The notes beneath the pieces are model-generated. The model saw nothing but the letters and a program-made list of their open reading frames with translations, did no database searches and was not told where the DNA came from. DNA of 64,000 nucleotides from Tenacibaculum finnmarkense (GTDB lineage Bacteria > Bacteroidota > Bacteroidia > Flavobacteriales > Flavobacteriaceae): assembly GCF_900239185.1 (NCBI RefSeq), contig NZ_OENA01000023.1:146614-210613 (forward strand), given 5' to 3'. Position numbers and translations under genes: made by a program. Of the stretch, positions 8,378-17,109 are shown in pieces; positions within the stretch are counted from its first letter, which is position 1, and every line of letters starts with the position of its first letter.

Positions 8378-10087
8378 ATGAGAATTTGTAATATAAAAAT
8401 TGAAAATTTTAAAGCATTCGAAATCTTAAATTTTGAATGTAATAGTAATTTTAATTTTATCGTAGGAGAAAATAATATAGGTAAATCAACACTATTAGAA
8501 GTTATCCTTTTATGGAAAAGCTCTTTTGATAAACTTATTCAAACTAATGGAGAAGACTTCTACGGAGCAAACACTCCATGTTATTTAGAGTTTGATAAAT
8601 TATTTTTTCTAAGATTAAGAAATGATAACGACATTTTTAATAAAAGTGCGAAAAAAAAACTTTCAATCACGATATCTTTTAAACATGGAGAAGATATTTA
8701 CCCCTTAAAAATTACGCTTGAAAAACCAGGTAATATATCTAATTCATACTTTAGAATAAAGTATGATATTGACTTATTTAATTCATTCAAAAATAAAGAA
8801 ATAGAATTAGGATTAAGCCTAAAAGATGCCATTTTTGTTTATCATACTAGACCAATATTTCATTCAATTAAAAATGAAGCCTTTTACAATAATGCACAAT
8901 TGTTGAAAAAAATTTCACTAGGTAAATCACATGAAGTAATCAGAAACAAAATTTTAAAATCAGAAAATCCTGACACCAAATTTCAAGCCTTACAAAACCG
9001 CTTAAATAATGTTTTTAAGTCAAATTTTAAAATTCGTTTTAAAAACAAAAATAGGCAAGATGATGAGTTTGTACGTATTACTATTCAAGAGCAAAATAAA
9101 AAAGAAATTGAAATATCTCTAATGGGCAGTGGTATGCTTCAGATTATAGAAATTTTCTCAACTCTTGAGTTTATAAATAGAAAAGAACATTGTGTTAATA
9201 TCTTACTTATTGATGAACCTGATTCTCATATCCATTCAAACCTTCAAGCTAATTTATTAGATGAGTTAAAAACTAATACAAATTATCAAACTTTTTTAAT
9301 ATCACATAATGACAGACTAATAAACAAAGCAGATGAGGGTGAATTATTTTTTCTTAATTCATTAACAATAAGTCAAGGTTTAATTTCTAGTATGCCAAAA
9401 AGCTGTTATTCATCCGTAGGTAACGAACTAGCACAAAACCTATTATCTCTTGCGGATATTGAAAGACAAAAAATAATAATTATTACTGAAGGAAAAACCG
9501 ATAAAAACATATTAGAAATAGCTTTTAAAAAATTAAATAACGGAGAAGAATCTCCTTATCATATAGTGTCATCTGGGTTAGATTTAGATGAACAAAAAAG
9601 ATCTGGAAATGCCGACACTGTAAGAAGAACTATTGAATTTATATCTACTATTTCAAATAACTTAAAATTAGTCGGTCTTTTTGATAATGACAGGGAAGGA
9701 AATGAGCAGTTCAAAGGCTTAAATAAAAATATATTTGAAGAATATATTCCAAACTCTATTATTAGAAAACATAAGGAAAAAATGATTTTCGGACTGTTAT
9801 TACCAGTCACGGATGAAAAAAAGGAATTCATTACTGATAACATTACTCAAAGGTATTTTGTAATGGAGCATTATTTTAGTAATGATTTTTTAAATATTCA
9901 TAATATGAAAGGTGATAATATTTTAACAACAAATGTTTTTGAAATAAGCGGTAATAAAGTTCAATTTTCAAATGATATTGACCAAGCAAATCCTGTTGAA
10001 TTTGAAGGTTTTAATATTTTATTTAACGAAATTGACGCATTATTCAATGAAGTTAATATACCTGTCTTAGAATTAAATATAAATTAA
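8378..10087 (+). CDS. OLD-family ATP-dependent nuclease (AAA ATPase plus TOPRIM)
   Basis: A 569-residue protein with an SMC/RecF-like ATPase at the N-terminus and a TOPRIM nuclease at the C-terminus. Walker A GENNIGKST lies near residue 30, an ABC-like signature region (SLMGSGMLQIIEIF) near 248, Walker B LLIDEPDSH near 277, and an SHNDRL switch His near 307. The TOPRIM domain shows ITEGKTDK (catalytic Glu) near 368 and FDNDREG (Asp cluster) near 436. OLD proteins often act in phage defence. No UvrD-like GajB gene is adjacent, so it is not a Gabija pair; a stand-alone class of OLD is the best call. The gene is AT-rich and is followed directly by a dispersed repeat. Confidence 0.85.
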   Translation: MRICNIKIENFKAFEILNFECNSNFNFIVGENNIGKSTLLEVILLWKSSFDKLIQTNGEDFYGANTPCYLEFDKLFFLRLRNDNDIFNKSAKKKLSITISFKHGEDIYPLKITLEKPGNISNSYFRIKYDIDLFNSFKNKEIELGLSLKDAIFVYHTRPIFHSIKNEAFYNNAQLLKKISLGKSHEVIRNKILKSENPDTKFQALQNRLNNVFKSNFKIRFKNKNRQDDEFVRITIQEQNKKEIEISLMGSGMLQIIEIFSTLEFINRKEHCVNILLIDEPDSHIHSNLQANLLDELKTNTNYQTFLISHNDRLINKADEGELFFLNSLTISQGLISSMPKSCYSSVGNELAQNLLSLADIERQKIIIITEGKTDKNILEIAFKKLNNGEESPYHIVSSGLDLDEQKRSGNADTVRRTIEFISTISNNLKLVGLFDNDREGNEQFKGLNKNIFEEYIPNSIIRKHKEKMIFGLLLPVTDEKKEFITDNITQRYFVMEHYFSNDFLNIHNMKGDNILTTNVFEISGNKVQFSNDIDQANPVEFEGFNILFNEIDALFNEVNIPVLELNIN

Positions 10088-10098
10088 TACTCTAACAA

Positions 10099-10234
10099 CC
10101 TGTTTAAATTCCATTTAAAAACGTTTTATCCCTGAAAAATCGAATCCGTCAAACTGAATTTATTTCAGTTTCACATTCTGATTTGCCCTATTTCTTCACT
10201 TTATGTGATTCTGAAATAAATTCAGAATGACGAT
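10099..10234. repeat. Complete copy of the CTGAAATAAATTCAG dispersed palindromic repeat
   Basis: Left flank TGTTTAAATTCCATTTAAAA, then arm GTCAAACTGAATTTATTTCAG (10148-10168, 21 bp), a 42-bp centre, and arm CTGAAATAAATTCAGAATGAC (10211-10231). The arms are nearly perfect complements. Orientation is opposite to the copy at 61022. Confidence 0.9.
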
Positions 10235-10274
10235 AATTTGGTTTTTATTTCATTTTTAAACCTGCTTTAACAAA

Positions 10275-10303
10275 AAAATCCCAAGCCATACAGCTCGGGA
10301 TTT
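10275..10303 (-). terminator. Rho-independent terminator of the redox block
   Basis: Stem ATCCCAAGC / GCTCGGGAT with one G-T pair and a 6-nt loop; on the minus strand it is followed by a run of seven T. It lies 22 bases downstream of the DUF6952-like gene. Confidence 0.85.
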
Positions 10304-10324
10304 ATTATCTTTTAAACAATAGTA

Positions 10325-10582
10325 TTATTTATCAATAGATCCTAAAACACGCTTCATAAAAGTATTCAACGCTTCTTTTTTAGGAGTACCGTCTTTTATC
10401 ATTTTATCAACCTCGATAGCTCCGTACATATTGGAAATTAACTCACCAATAACGTCTAATTCTTCATCTTTTAAAGATGAAACCTCTGTTAAAGCCTCTA
10501 ATGTTTCAATAGTTTCTAGTACATAATCTTGATCGTTTTGCTCAATAAAAGAAGTCAAATGTTTTATTACTGGTAATTTCAT
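10325..10582 (-). CDS. DUF6952-like small protein of the redox block
   Basis: An 85-residue acidic, soluble, helical protein (MKLPVIKHLTSFIEQNDQDY at the start; KDGTPKKEALNTFMKRVLGS near the end). From memory this matches the flavobacterial family DUF6952, which travels with a thioredoxin and a peroxiredoxin; here it starts 20 bases after the thioredoxin stop. It has no Cys, so it is not itself a thiol enzyme. A structural or adaptor role is possible, but no function is known to me. It is the last gene before the terminator. Confidence 0.7.
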   Translation of the reverse strand: MKLPVIKHLTSFIEQNDQDYVLETIETLEALTEVSSLKDEELDVIGELISNMYGAIEVDKMIKDGTPKKEALNTFMKRVLGSIDK

Positions 10583-10602
10583 AACGCTATTTTAATTTAA
10601 AA

Positions 10603-10929
10603 CTATACAATCTCTTTAACTTCTTTAACCTCATTAATTAACTCTTTTAAAGAATCAAATTTATTGGTTTGTACTTGATTTACAAATTTACCATCTACAA
10701 AAGTAGCAAAAGTAGGTAACTTACTTACATCGGCTAATTTTCTGCTTTCTGGAAATTTTTCCGCATCAACAACTACAAAAGTAATTTCTTCATTTTCCGA
10801 AGCTAATTTTTTAAATTTTGGCTTCATTATACGACAATTACCACACCAAGTTGCTGAAAATTGTACCGCTACTTTTTTGTTGTTTGCTACTAAATTTTCT
10901 AAATTATCTTGACTTAATTCTTGTACCAT
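10603..10929 (-). CDS. Thioredoxin-family protein
   Basis: A 108-residue cytoplasmic thioredoxin-fold protein. The active site is WCGNC (residues 28-32) in place of the classical WCGPC, and the cis-proline loop is KLPTFATF near residue 72. No signal peptide. It sits between a 2-Cys peroxiredoxin (upstream) and a DUF6952-like gene (downstream) on the same strand, so it probably supplies electrons to the peroxiredoxin. Substitution of Pro by Asn in the active site would shift the redox potential upward, by general knowledge of thioredoxins. Confidence 0.88.
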   Translation of the reverse strand: MVQELSQDNLENLVANNKKVAVQFSATWCGNCRIMKPKFKKLASENEEITFVVVDAEKFPESRKLADVSKLPTFATFVDGKFVNQVQTNKFDSLKELINEVKEVKEIV

Positions 10930-10953
10930 AATTATAAGTTTTTAAGAGAAAGG

Positions 10954-10990
10954 AGTTCGTGCATATAATCCCCCAATCAGTACACGAACT
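10954..10990. other. Hairpin between peroxiredoxin and thioredoxin genes
   Basis: Arms AGTTCGTG (10954-10961) and CACGAACT (10983-10990) pair perfectly with a 21-nt loop; flanking AAAGG / CCTTT could extend the stem. There is no T tract on the minus strand directly after it, so it looks like an attenuating or RNA-stabilising stem that could set unequal expression of the two genes. Confidence 0.5.
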
Positions 10991-11011
10991 GAGCCCTTTC
11001 ATTATATTGTA

Positions 11012-11653
11012 TTAGTGAGATGCTAAATATGCAGCAGTTCCTTTTGCATTTGGTTTCATAGCATCTTTACCTTCTTCCCAGTTTGCAGGACAAACTTCTC
11101 CGTTTGTTTGAACGTGTGCATACGCATCAATTAAACGTAAAAATTCGTTTACATTACGCCCAACTGGCATGTGGTTGATTCCTTCATGAAATACCGTTCC
11201 TTCTTCATCGATTAAATAAGTAGCTCTGTAAGTTACGTTATCACCAACTACTTGTACCGTTTGAGTTGCTTCGTCAAAAACCTCATCAGTAATATCTAAA
11301 ATACCTAAGATTGATGATAAATTACGGTTGCTATCTGCTAATAAAGGATACGTTACACCTTCAATACCTCCGTTATCTTTTGGCTGATTTAACCATGCAA
11401 AGTGAACCTCAGGAGTATCACAAGAAGCACCAATTACAACCGTATTTCTTTTTTCAAATTCTCCTAAAGCAGCTTGAAAAGCATGTAATTCAGTAGGGCA
11501 CACAAATGTAAAATCTTTTGGATACCAAAATAACAATACTTTTTTCTTGTTCTTTACAGCCTCTTCTAATACATTTACTTTAAATGTATCACCCATTTCG
11601 TTCATTGCATCTACACTTAAACCTGGAAACTTTTTACCTACAATTGTTGACAT
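11012..11653 (-). CDS. Typical 2-Cys peroxiredoxin (AhpC/Prx1 type)
   Basis: A 213-residue thiol peroxidase that reduces hydrogen peroxide and organic peroxides. The peroxidatic Cys lies in FTFVCPTELHAF near residue 50, the resolving Cys in EVCPANWEEGKDAM near 187, and the conserved Arg in the RATYLIDEEGTVFH region. The C-terminal tail after the resolving Cys corresponds to the part that gates overoxidation in Prx1 enzymes. It heads the redox block with thioredoxin and a DUF6952-like protein downstream; a 22-nt leader region with TTTTTTATTTTTTTATTG precedes it. No OxyR-type site was recognised. Confidence 0.92.
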   Translation of the reverse strand: MSTIVGKKFPGLSVDAMNEMGDTFKVNVLEEAVKNKKKVLLFWYPKDFTFVCPTELHAFQAALGEFEKRNTVVIGASCDTPEVHFAWLNQPKDNGGIEGVTYPLLADSNRNLSSILGILDITDEVFDEATQTVQVVGDNVTYRATYLIDEEGTVFHEGINHMPVGRNVNEFLRLIDAYAHVQTNGEVCPANWEEGKDAMKPNAKGTAAYLASH

Positions 11654-11797
11654 TTTTTTATTTTTTTATTGATTATTATTCGTTTTCACAAGTACAAATA
11701 TACCAAGCAAAACAACTATAAAATAAAAAACTTGATCCTAATTTTTTATATCATCATCAAGTTTTCTTATACTTAATTAGTTTATAATTGCTTTATC

Positions 11798-12970
11798 TTA
11801 TTTACTAGCAAATAATTTTACATCCTTTTCAGAAATTTCTTTTTCACCTAAAATAATTAAACGTTCTACGACATTTCTAAGCTCACGAATATTCCCTGTC
11901 CAGTCATATTCTTGTAATAATTTAATTGCTTGTTTTGAAAATGCTTTTTTAGGAGTTCCTTGTTCATCAGAAATTTTTGAAGTAAAAAAATCTATTAATA
12001 AAGGAATATCTGTTCTTCTATCGTTTAACGAAGGGACTTTAATTAAAATAACGGCTAAACGATGGTATAAATCTTCTCTAAAACGTCCTTCGGATATTTC
12101 TTTTTTCAAATCTTTATTCGTTGCCGCTACAATTCGCACATTTACTTTTATATCTTTATCTGAACCAACACGTTGTATTTTATTCTCTTGCAAAGCTCTT
12201 AATACTTTAGCTTGTGCCGATAAACTCATATCGCCAATTTCATCTAAAAAAATAGTTCCACCATTTGCAGCTTCAAATTTCCCTGCTCTGTCTTTATTTG
12301 CTCCTGTAAAAGAACCTTTTACATGCCCAAACAATTCACTTTCTATGAGTTCCGATGGAATAGCTGCACAATTTACTTCAATCATTGACGCTTTTACCCT
12401 GTCTGATTTTTCGTGTAACCAATGCGCTACTAATTCCTTTCCTGTTCCGTTAGGTCCGGTAATTAAAACACGAGCATCGGTTGTTGCTACTTTTTCAATA
12501 ATTTCTTTAATATGGGTAATCGCATCACTATCGCCAATCATTTGGTAGTTTTTACTTACCTTCTTTTTTAAGCGTTTATTTTCAACAACAAGCGCTGTTT
12601 TATCTAACGCATTACGAACAGTATTTAATAAACGGTTTAAATCTGGTGGTTTTGAAATATAATCAAACGCCCCCAAACGCATGGTATTTACTGCGGTATC
12701 TAAATCGCCATGACCAGAAATCATTACCATTGCTGTTTCAGGCTTTATTTTTTTAGCCCTTTCTAATACCTCAACACCATCCATTTTTGGCATTTTAATA
12801 TCACATAAAACCAAATCGTAGTCGTTATTTTTAATCATTTCAAGACCAATTAAGCCATCTTGGGCTTCCGATACTTGATAGGCATCATTTTCTTCTGAAA
12901 TAATTTTTGTTAAAACTCTACGGATTGCCGCTTCATCTTCTATTATTAATATTTTGCTCATATTTTTCAT
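11798..12970 (-). CDS. NtrC-type sigma-54 response regulator lacking a C-terminal HTH
   Basis: A 390-residue protein with a receiver domain (acidic patch IIEDE near residue 10, phospho-acceptor Asp in LVLCDIKMP near 57) and a sigma-54 activator AAA+ domain (Walker A GPNGTGKE near 174, GSFTGA loop near 220 that contacts sigma-54, Walker B GGTIFLDEIGD near 235, arginine finger region GRFREDLYHRL). After the AAA+ lid (DWTGNIRELRNVVERLI) the protein ends at ISEKDVKLFASK, leaving no room for the usual Fis-type DNA-binding domain. ATG 12970 or the second ATG 12961 (MSKILIIED) could start it. No sensor kinase is adjacent. Confidence 0.9.
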   Translation of the reverse strand: MKNMSKILIIEDEAAIRRVLTKIISEENDAYQVSEAQDGLIGLEMIKNNDYDLVLCDIKMPKMDGVEVLERAKKIKPETAMVMISGHGDLDTAVNTMRLGAFDYISKPPDLNRLLNTVRNALDKTALVVENKRLKKKVSKNYQMIGDSDAITHIKEIIEKVATTDARVLITGPNGTGKELVAHWLHEKSDRVKASMIEVNCAAIPSELIESELFGHVKGSFTGANKDRAGKFEAANGGTIFLDEIGDMSLSAQAKVLRALQENKIQRVGSDKDIKVNVRIVAATNKDLKKEISEGRFREDLYHRLAVILIKVPSLNDRRTDIPLLIDFFTSKISDEQGTPKKAFSKQAIKLLQEYDWTGNIRELRNVVERLIILGEKEISEKDVKLFASK

Positions 12971-13506
12971 TTTCTATATGGTTATCAAGATACAATAATC
13001 AAGCTATTAAATCATTTTGTTGCAGTATATTTTTATTATTAGGATGCTAAAATTATTACAACTGATTACTTGCAATTTTTACTATTTAAATTACGATTCA
13101 ATTGTATTGTATTTTTTCGGCTTTATATTTTGAATTTACATATTACTAAAACTGATTGATAATTATGTATATTTAAGTTTATACTTTTATGTCTTGTTTT
13201 AAAAGAATATTGTTTTTGTTTAAAGCATTTATAAATAATATCTACTCTTTTAAGCTAATCTGACAAGAATTTTATTTTAATAACACTGAAGTATTCTGGC
13301 GAGTTTCGTTTGGGAGTCATTCAAAAGTAAGTATGGAAATTTTGAAAATAGGACAAAGTTGCCTTTTTTGTAAAATGATAAATAATACAATTTACAGCCA
13401 TTGCCAGAGCTAAAATGCTAAAATACAGTAAAAAACGGAAAACCCATTACGGAAAACAAAACGAATCACTCCTCATATATTTAACTACTCTTATGCCTAT
13501 TAAGAA
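12971..13506. other. 536-bp gene-free stretch with an imperfect inverted repeat
   Basis: No convincing reading frame or RNA gene. From 13313 to 13472 there is a about 160-bp unit bounded by GGAGTCATTC and GAATCACTCC (9 of 10 complementary), richer in G and C than its surroundings. It could be the relic of a small non-autonomous mobile element. The rest is AT-rich spacer that must contain the promoter of the response regulator at 12970. Confidence 0.4.
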
Positions 13507-16167
13507 TTAAAAACTATATTTTATTTTTAATAATATAAATCTTGGCAATAATTTGTATTCAATCTTTGAAGTACTTACATCGTTTATTGAATATTTATTA
13601 AAATTTTTAATATTTAATAAATTTTTTCCTGTGAGCCCTACATTTAATTTTTTGTATTTTTTAAATTTATAATTGACTTCAAAATCCGAAAAATAATATG
13701 CTGTATTTACTTTTGAATTACCAAAAAGATAACGTTCATTTTTTATTTCAAAAGTTAAATTATTATCAATTCTAAATAATAAATCTAAAAAACTAACATT
13801 ACTTAGTGCCTTAAAAATGTTTGTATTTACTTTTGTTCTGCTTCTAATCCATTTTGTTCCTATATGGTAATTAAAAACTCCATTAAAACCTGAGCGCAAT
13901 TCTAATTGGTAATTATAATTATTTGTAATTATGTTTCTTTGTTTAGAGTTGTTTACTGTATTATTAAATTTACTTTTTGAATAGTTTAAGTTTAGTCTAA
14001 GATTAGACGCTAAGCTTTTAAAATAATATTCTATTTTATAGCTAACATATAATACGTCGCTATTTTTTGATATGGTTTTTTCATACTGATAAAAATTTTG
14101 AGTTACCTGTGCATTTGTTGAAAAAAAATCATGGTTCTTTTTATAAGTGATAAAAAAATCTGTAAAAAAGCTACTATTCCAATTTCCTAATTGATAATTA
14201 AAAGTAACATTAGAAGCTTCTAATTGATTAAATGCACCTGTTCCTTTAGAAAAATAACGGAAACCTTTTAATACATAACCGTTATAAACATCTAAAATAT
14301 TTGCATTTTTAGTTGTGTATGAATAGGATAACCTCACGTTATTTTTTTTGTTAACTACCCAATTAAGAGCTATTTTAGGATTTATAAAGAAGGGGGTATT
14401 TTTACTTGTTTTTGTTCTATTTTTTAATTGATTAAATATGGTATGTATTTCTAAGTTCCCTATCAAATCAAAATTATCAATTTTATATACATATTTTCCT
14501 TTTAAATATGTGTCGTTTATTTGATATGATGTTTTATTTTGATATCCTTTTGGAGTACTTAAAAGAATATTTTCTTTTAATAATGAAAATTTAGTATTTA
14601 ATATATCAGTACGATATTGATTACCTACTTGAAGTTCTAATAAGTCTTTGTTTTTTTTTCTATTTAACAAATGTGCATTAAAACCAATAAATTGCATGTG
14701 ATTATTGGCTGTTTGTTTTACATTATTTCCTTTAGAGAACTTAGGTAGTAGATTTTGATAAAAAAACTGATTTGTACGATACTTTTGAGGAGCTTTTTTA
14801 TCTATAAAGCGCCCTGTTAATAAAAATACTTTGCTTTTATTTATTTTATTGGTGCACACTATTTTCTCATCAAATAAAGTGTATTTATTTTCTAAGTTTT
14901 GAATAGTTGAATTTCCATTAAAAATTAAGTCCGTAACACTACCTTCAACATTACTGCTGTATTTTGTAGTACTTTTTATTTTTGCTTTTTTAGATATATT
15001 GTAAAAAAAATCAACCTTAGCGAAAGTTGTTCTTTTTTGATTTCTAAATTTTTGCTTTTCATAATTTGTAAAACTAAGCTCCTTGGTATTTATACTTGTT
15101 GTACTGCTATTAAACAAATCTGTTTTATCCCAATTAACAAAAGCAAGAGTTTTTATTTTTATTTTTTTTGTTATATTAACAATTGTATTTAATGACACCA
15201 ATTTTGAATTATTAAAATTGGTTCTACTTTTTTTAAAATCAGTTACAGGAGCAGCTATGTTTAATACATTATAAAACTTTTGTGTATCGCCAATACTTAT
15301 TTCGTCTTGACGATATGGAGCTATTAAATTTAATATATTCCCTGTAGCATTAAAACCAACAGTATTAAAATTGGTTAAAAGATAATGTTTACTTTTTTTA
15401 CCAAAATTCATTAAATTAGTTTTTAAGTTATAAAAACTACTGTTTCCGATACCAGAATTAGCTTCTACATTTCCAAACCAAACTCGTTTAGCTTTTTCAT
15501 TTAATTTTAAATTTAATGCTATTTTATTACTTTCTTCAATTCCTTTTAAGAGGCTATTATTTGAATAATTTTTAAGTACTTCTATTTCATCAATAGGATC
15601 TGATGGCATGTTTTTAGATAGAATTTGATAGCCTCTTTCAAAGAAATCTTCTCCATCAACCATTAATTTATCTATTTCTTGTTTACCTACCTTTATGACC
15701 CCATCATTATCAACCGTTATTCCTGGTATTTTTTTCAATAAGTCTTCAATACTTTGCTCATTTCCTTGTTTAAAACTTGATGCTTTATAACGAATTGTAT
15801 CATTCTTAATAACAATTGATTTTTGAGCTTCAATGAATACCTCATTTAGTTGTAAAGTTTCTTCAATTAAAATAAAATTTTTGTTTTTTTTTATATTTAA
15901 ACTATCTATAGCTACTGAAACAGCCTTATACCCTAAAGAGGTCACTTTTATGTATAGCTTTTTTTTTGATGGTACACTTATTTGATATTCACCTTTTTGA
16001 TTGGTGCTTGTATATGCTACAATTTTTTTTGTTGTATTTTCTTTTATTAAAATATTACCGTAAGCAATAGGGTTATTTTGTATGTCTTTAACAGTACCTT
16101 TTAATAGTTTTTGACTATTAACTATAAGTACTTGAAAAAAAAACAGAAGTATACTTATTTTATTCAT
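13507..16167 (-). CDS. TonB-dependent receptor-like outer-membrane protein
   Basis: An 886-residue outer-membrane protein. A signal peptide (MNKISILLFFFQVLIVNSQ) is followed by a carboxypeptidase-regulatory-like beta-sandwich (about 20-108; KGTVKDIQNNPIAYGNILI, NQKGEYQISV), then a plug-like region (NEQSIEDLLKKIPGITVDND, GKQEIDKLMVDGEDFF) and a barrel of about 600 residues ending with an aromatic residue (LLKIKYSF). This layout fits the flavobacterial outer-membrane beta-barrel family related to TonB receptors. The very high Asn/Lys content suits AT-rich DNA. It follows the GLPGLI gene by 16 bases, with a small exported protein upstream, so the three act together, perhaps in import or export of a peptide or metal. 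Confidence 0.85.
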   Translation of the reverse strand: MNKISILLFFFQVLIVNSQKLLKGTVKDIQNNPIAYGNILIKENTTKKIVAYTSTNQKGEYQISVPSKKKLYIKVTSLGYKAVSVAIDSLNIKKNKNFILIEETLQLNEVFIEAQKSIVIKNDTIRYKASSFKQGNEQSIEDLLKKIPGITVDNDGVIKVGKQEIDKLMVDGEDFFERGYQILSKNMPSDPIDEIEVLKNYSNNSLLKGIEESNKIALNLKLNEKAKRVWFGNVEANSGIGNSSFYNLKTNLMNFGKKSKHYLLTNFNTVGFNATGNILNLIAPYRQDEISIGDTQKFYNVLNIAAPVTDFKKSRTNFNNSKLVSLNTIVNITKKIKIKTLAFVNWDKTDLFNSSTTSINTKELSFTNYEKQKFRNQKRTTFAKVDFFYNISKKAKIKSTTKYSSNVEGSVTDLIFNGNSTIQNLENKYTLFDEKIVCTNKINKSKVFLLTGRFIDKKAPQKYRTNQFFYQNLLPKFSKGNNVKQTANNHMQFIGFNAHLLNRKKNKDLLELQVGNQYRTDILNTKFSLLKENILLSTPKGYQNKTSYQINDTYLKGKYVYKIDNFDLIGNLEIHTIFNQLKNRTKTSKNTPFFINPKIALNWVVNKKNNVRLSYSYTTKNANILDVYNGYVLKGFRYFSKGTGAFNQLEASNVTFNYQLGNWNSSFFTDFFITYKKNHDFFSTNAQVTQNFYQYEKTISKNSDVLYVSYKIEYYFKSLASNLRLNLNYSKSKFNNTVNNSKQRNIITNNYNYQLELRSGFNGVFNYHIGTKWIRSRTKVNTNIFKALSNVSFLDLLFRIDNNLTFEIKNERYLFGNSKVNTAYYFSDFEVNYKFKKYKKLNVGLTGKNLLNIKNFNKYSINDVSTSKIEYKLLPRFILLKIKYSF

Positions 16168-16183
16168 TTAGTATATGTAAAAT

Positions 16184-17029
16184 TTACAATTTACTCTTGT
16201 TTTTTTTAGCTCTTGCTTTTGCAATTTTTAAGATTCTTTTTCTTCCAAAAATTTCTAAATTCTTACCTTCAACACTACACCCCATACATTCTGGAATAAA
16301 AGAACTACTACTTCCTTGACCTCTTTTACTATCGTATTTTTTAATATCCTCAATAATTAATCGTTCATCTTCTACAATATATTGATTAATTGTCATGGCA
16401 TTTTTAAGATTTTTTATGTCAAAAGGAATTTTACATTTCTTTTTTGTGCTAACATCAACTTTTACTGCTATTATTTGCCATAATTTTTTTGAATCGTATA
16501 CCTCTAAAATAAGCCCTGGTAATCCTTTAAATTTCCATGGACCGAATGATGAAGCTATTTCTGTAGTAAACCAAGCAATAAATGTTCTTCCTCTAAACCT
16601 AATACTGGCATTTTGGCAAGTAAACTTCCCTATCTTTTTAGTTTCTCCTAATAATTTCCATCGCCAACCAAAAGCATTTTCTTTAATAGTTAATGTTTTA
16701 GCCCAACTTGTATCTGAAAAAAAAGTTTCTTTTTTAGTAGCATAGACATATTCATCATCTTTATTAGGCGTTTCTACCAATGTAATAACAACATCTTCAT
16801 TTATATTATTTAAAGCTGACTCGTCTATATCTTTTAAATAAGGCTTTGCTTCTTTACCTGTAATATACTTAGCATAAGAGGCTTCTTCATTAAACATTGT
16901 GGTTAAAATAGTTTGATAAAATAAGCTAATGTTTGATGTTTCTTTATAAACTACTTTACCACAAATGCTTTGTGAATTACTAGTATAGATACTACAAAAC
17001 AATACTATGATACTTATGTGTTTTTTCAT
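16184..17029 (-). CDS. GLPGLI family exported protein
   Basis: A 281-residue exported protein named for its own motif: GPWKFKGLPGLILEVYDS is present near residue 165. N-terminal signal peptide MKKHISIIVLFCSIYTSNSQ. The family (TIGR01200 / Porph_ging, by memory) has a conserved pattern of Gly/Trp residues (FGWRWKLLGETKKIG, RTFIAWFTTEI), occurs in the Bacteroidota periplasm or cell surface, and is usually encoded next to TonB-type receptors, as here. The C-terminus is basic (RKRILKIAKARAKKNKSKL). Function is unknown. The gene lies 16 bases upstream of the receptor gene and 80 bases downstream of the small Cys-containing protein. Confidence 0.9.
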   Translation of the reverse strand: MKKHISIIVLFCSIYTSNSQSICGKVVYKETSNISLFYQTILTTMFNEEASYAKYITGKEAKPYLKDIDESALNNINEDVVITLVETPNKDDEYVYATKKETFFSDTSWAKTLTIKENAFGWRWKLLGETKKIGKFTCQNASIRFRGRTFIAWFTTEIASSFGPWKFKGLPGLILEVYDSKKLWQIIAVKVDVSTKKKCKIPFDIKNLKNAMTINQYIVEDERLIIEDIKKYDSKRGQGSSSSFIPECMGCSVEGKNLEIFGRKRILKIAKARAKKNKSKL

Positions 17030-17109
17030 TATATTTTTTTTATAAAAGCAGTTTGCTAATAAAATTTAGCAAACTACCTTTAGTTTTATTTTCTTTAAGA
17101 TGTTACCTC

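Noticed and set aside
8378..10087. Gabija system
   Set aside because: The nuclease fits the GajA layout, but there is no UvrD-like GajB helicase next to it.
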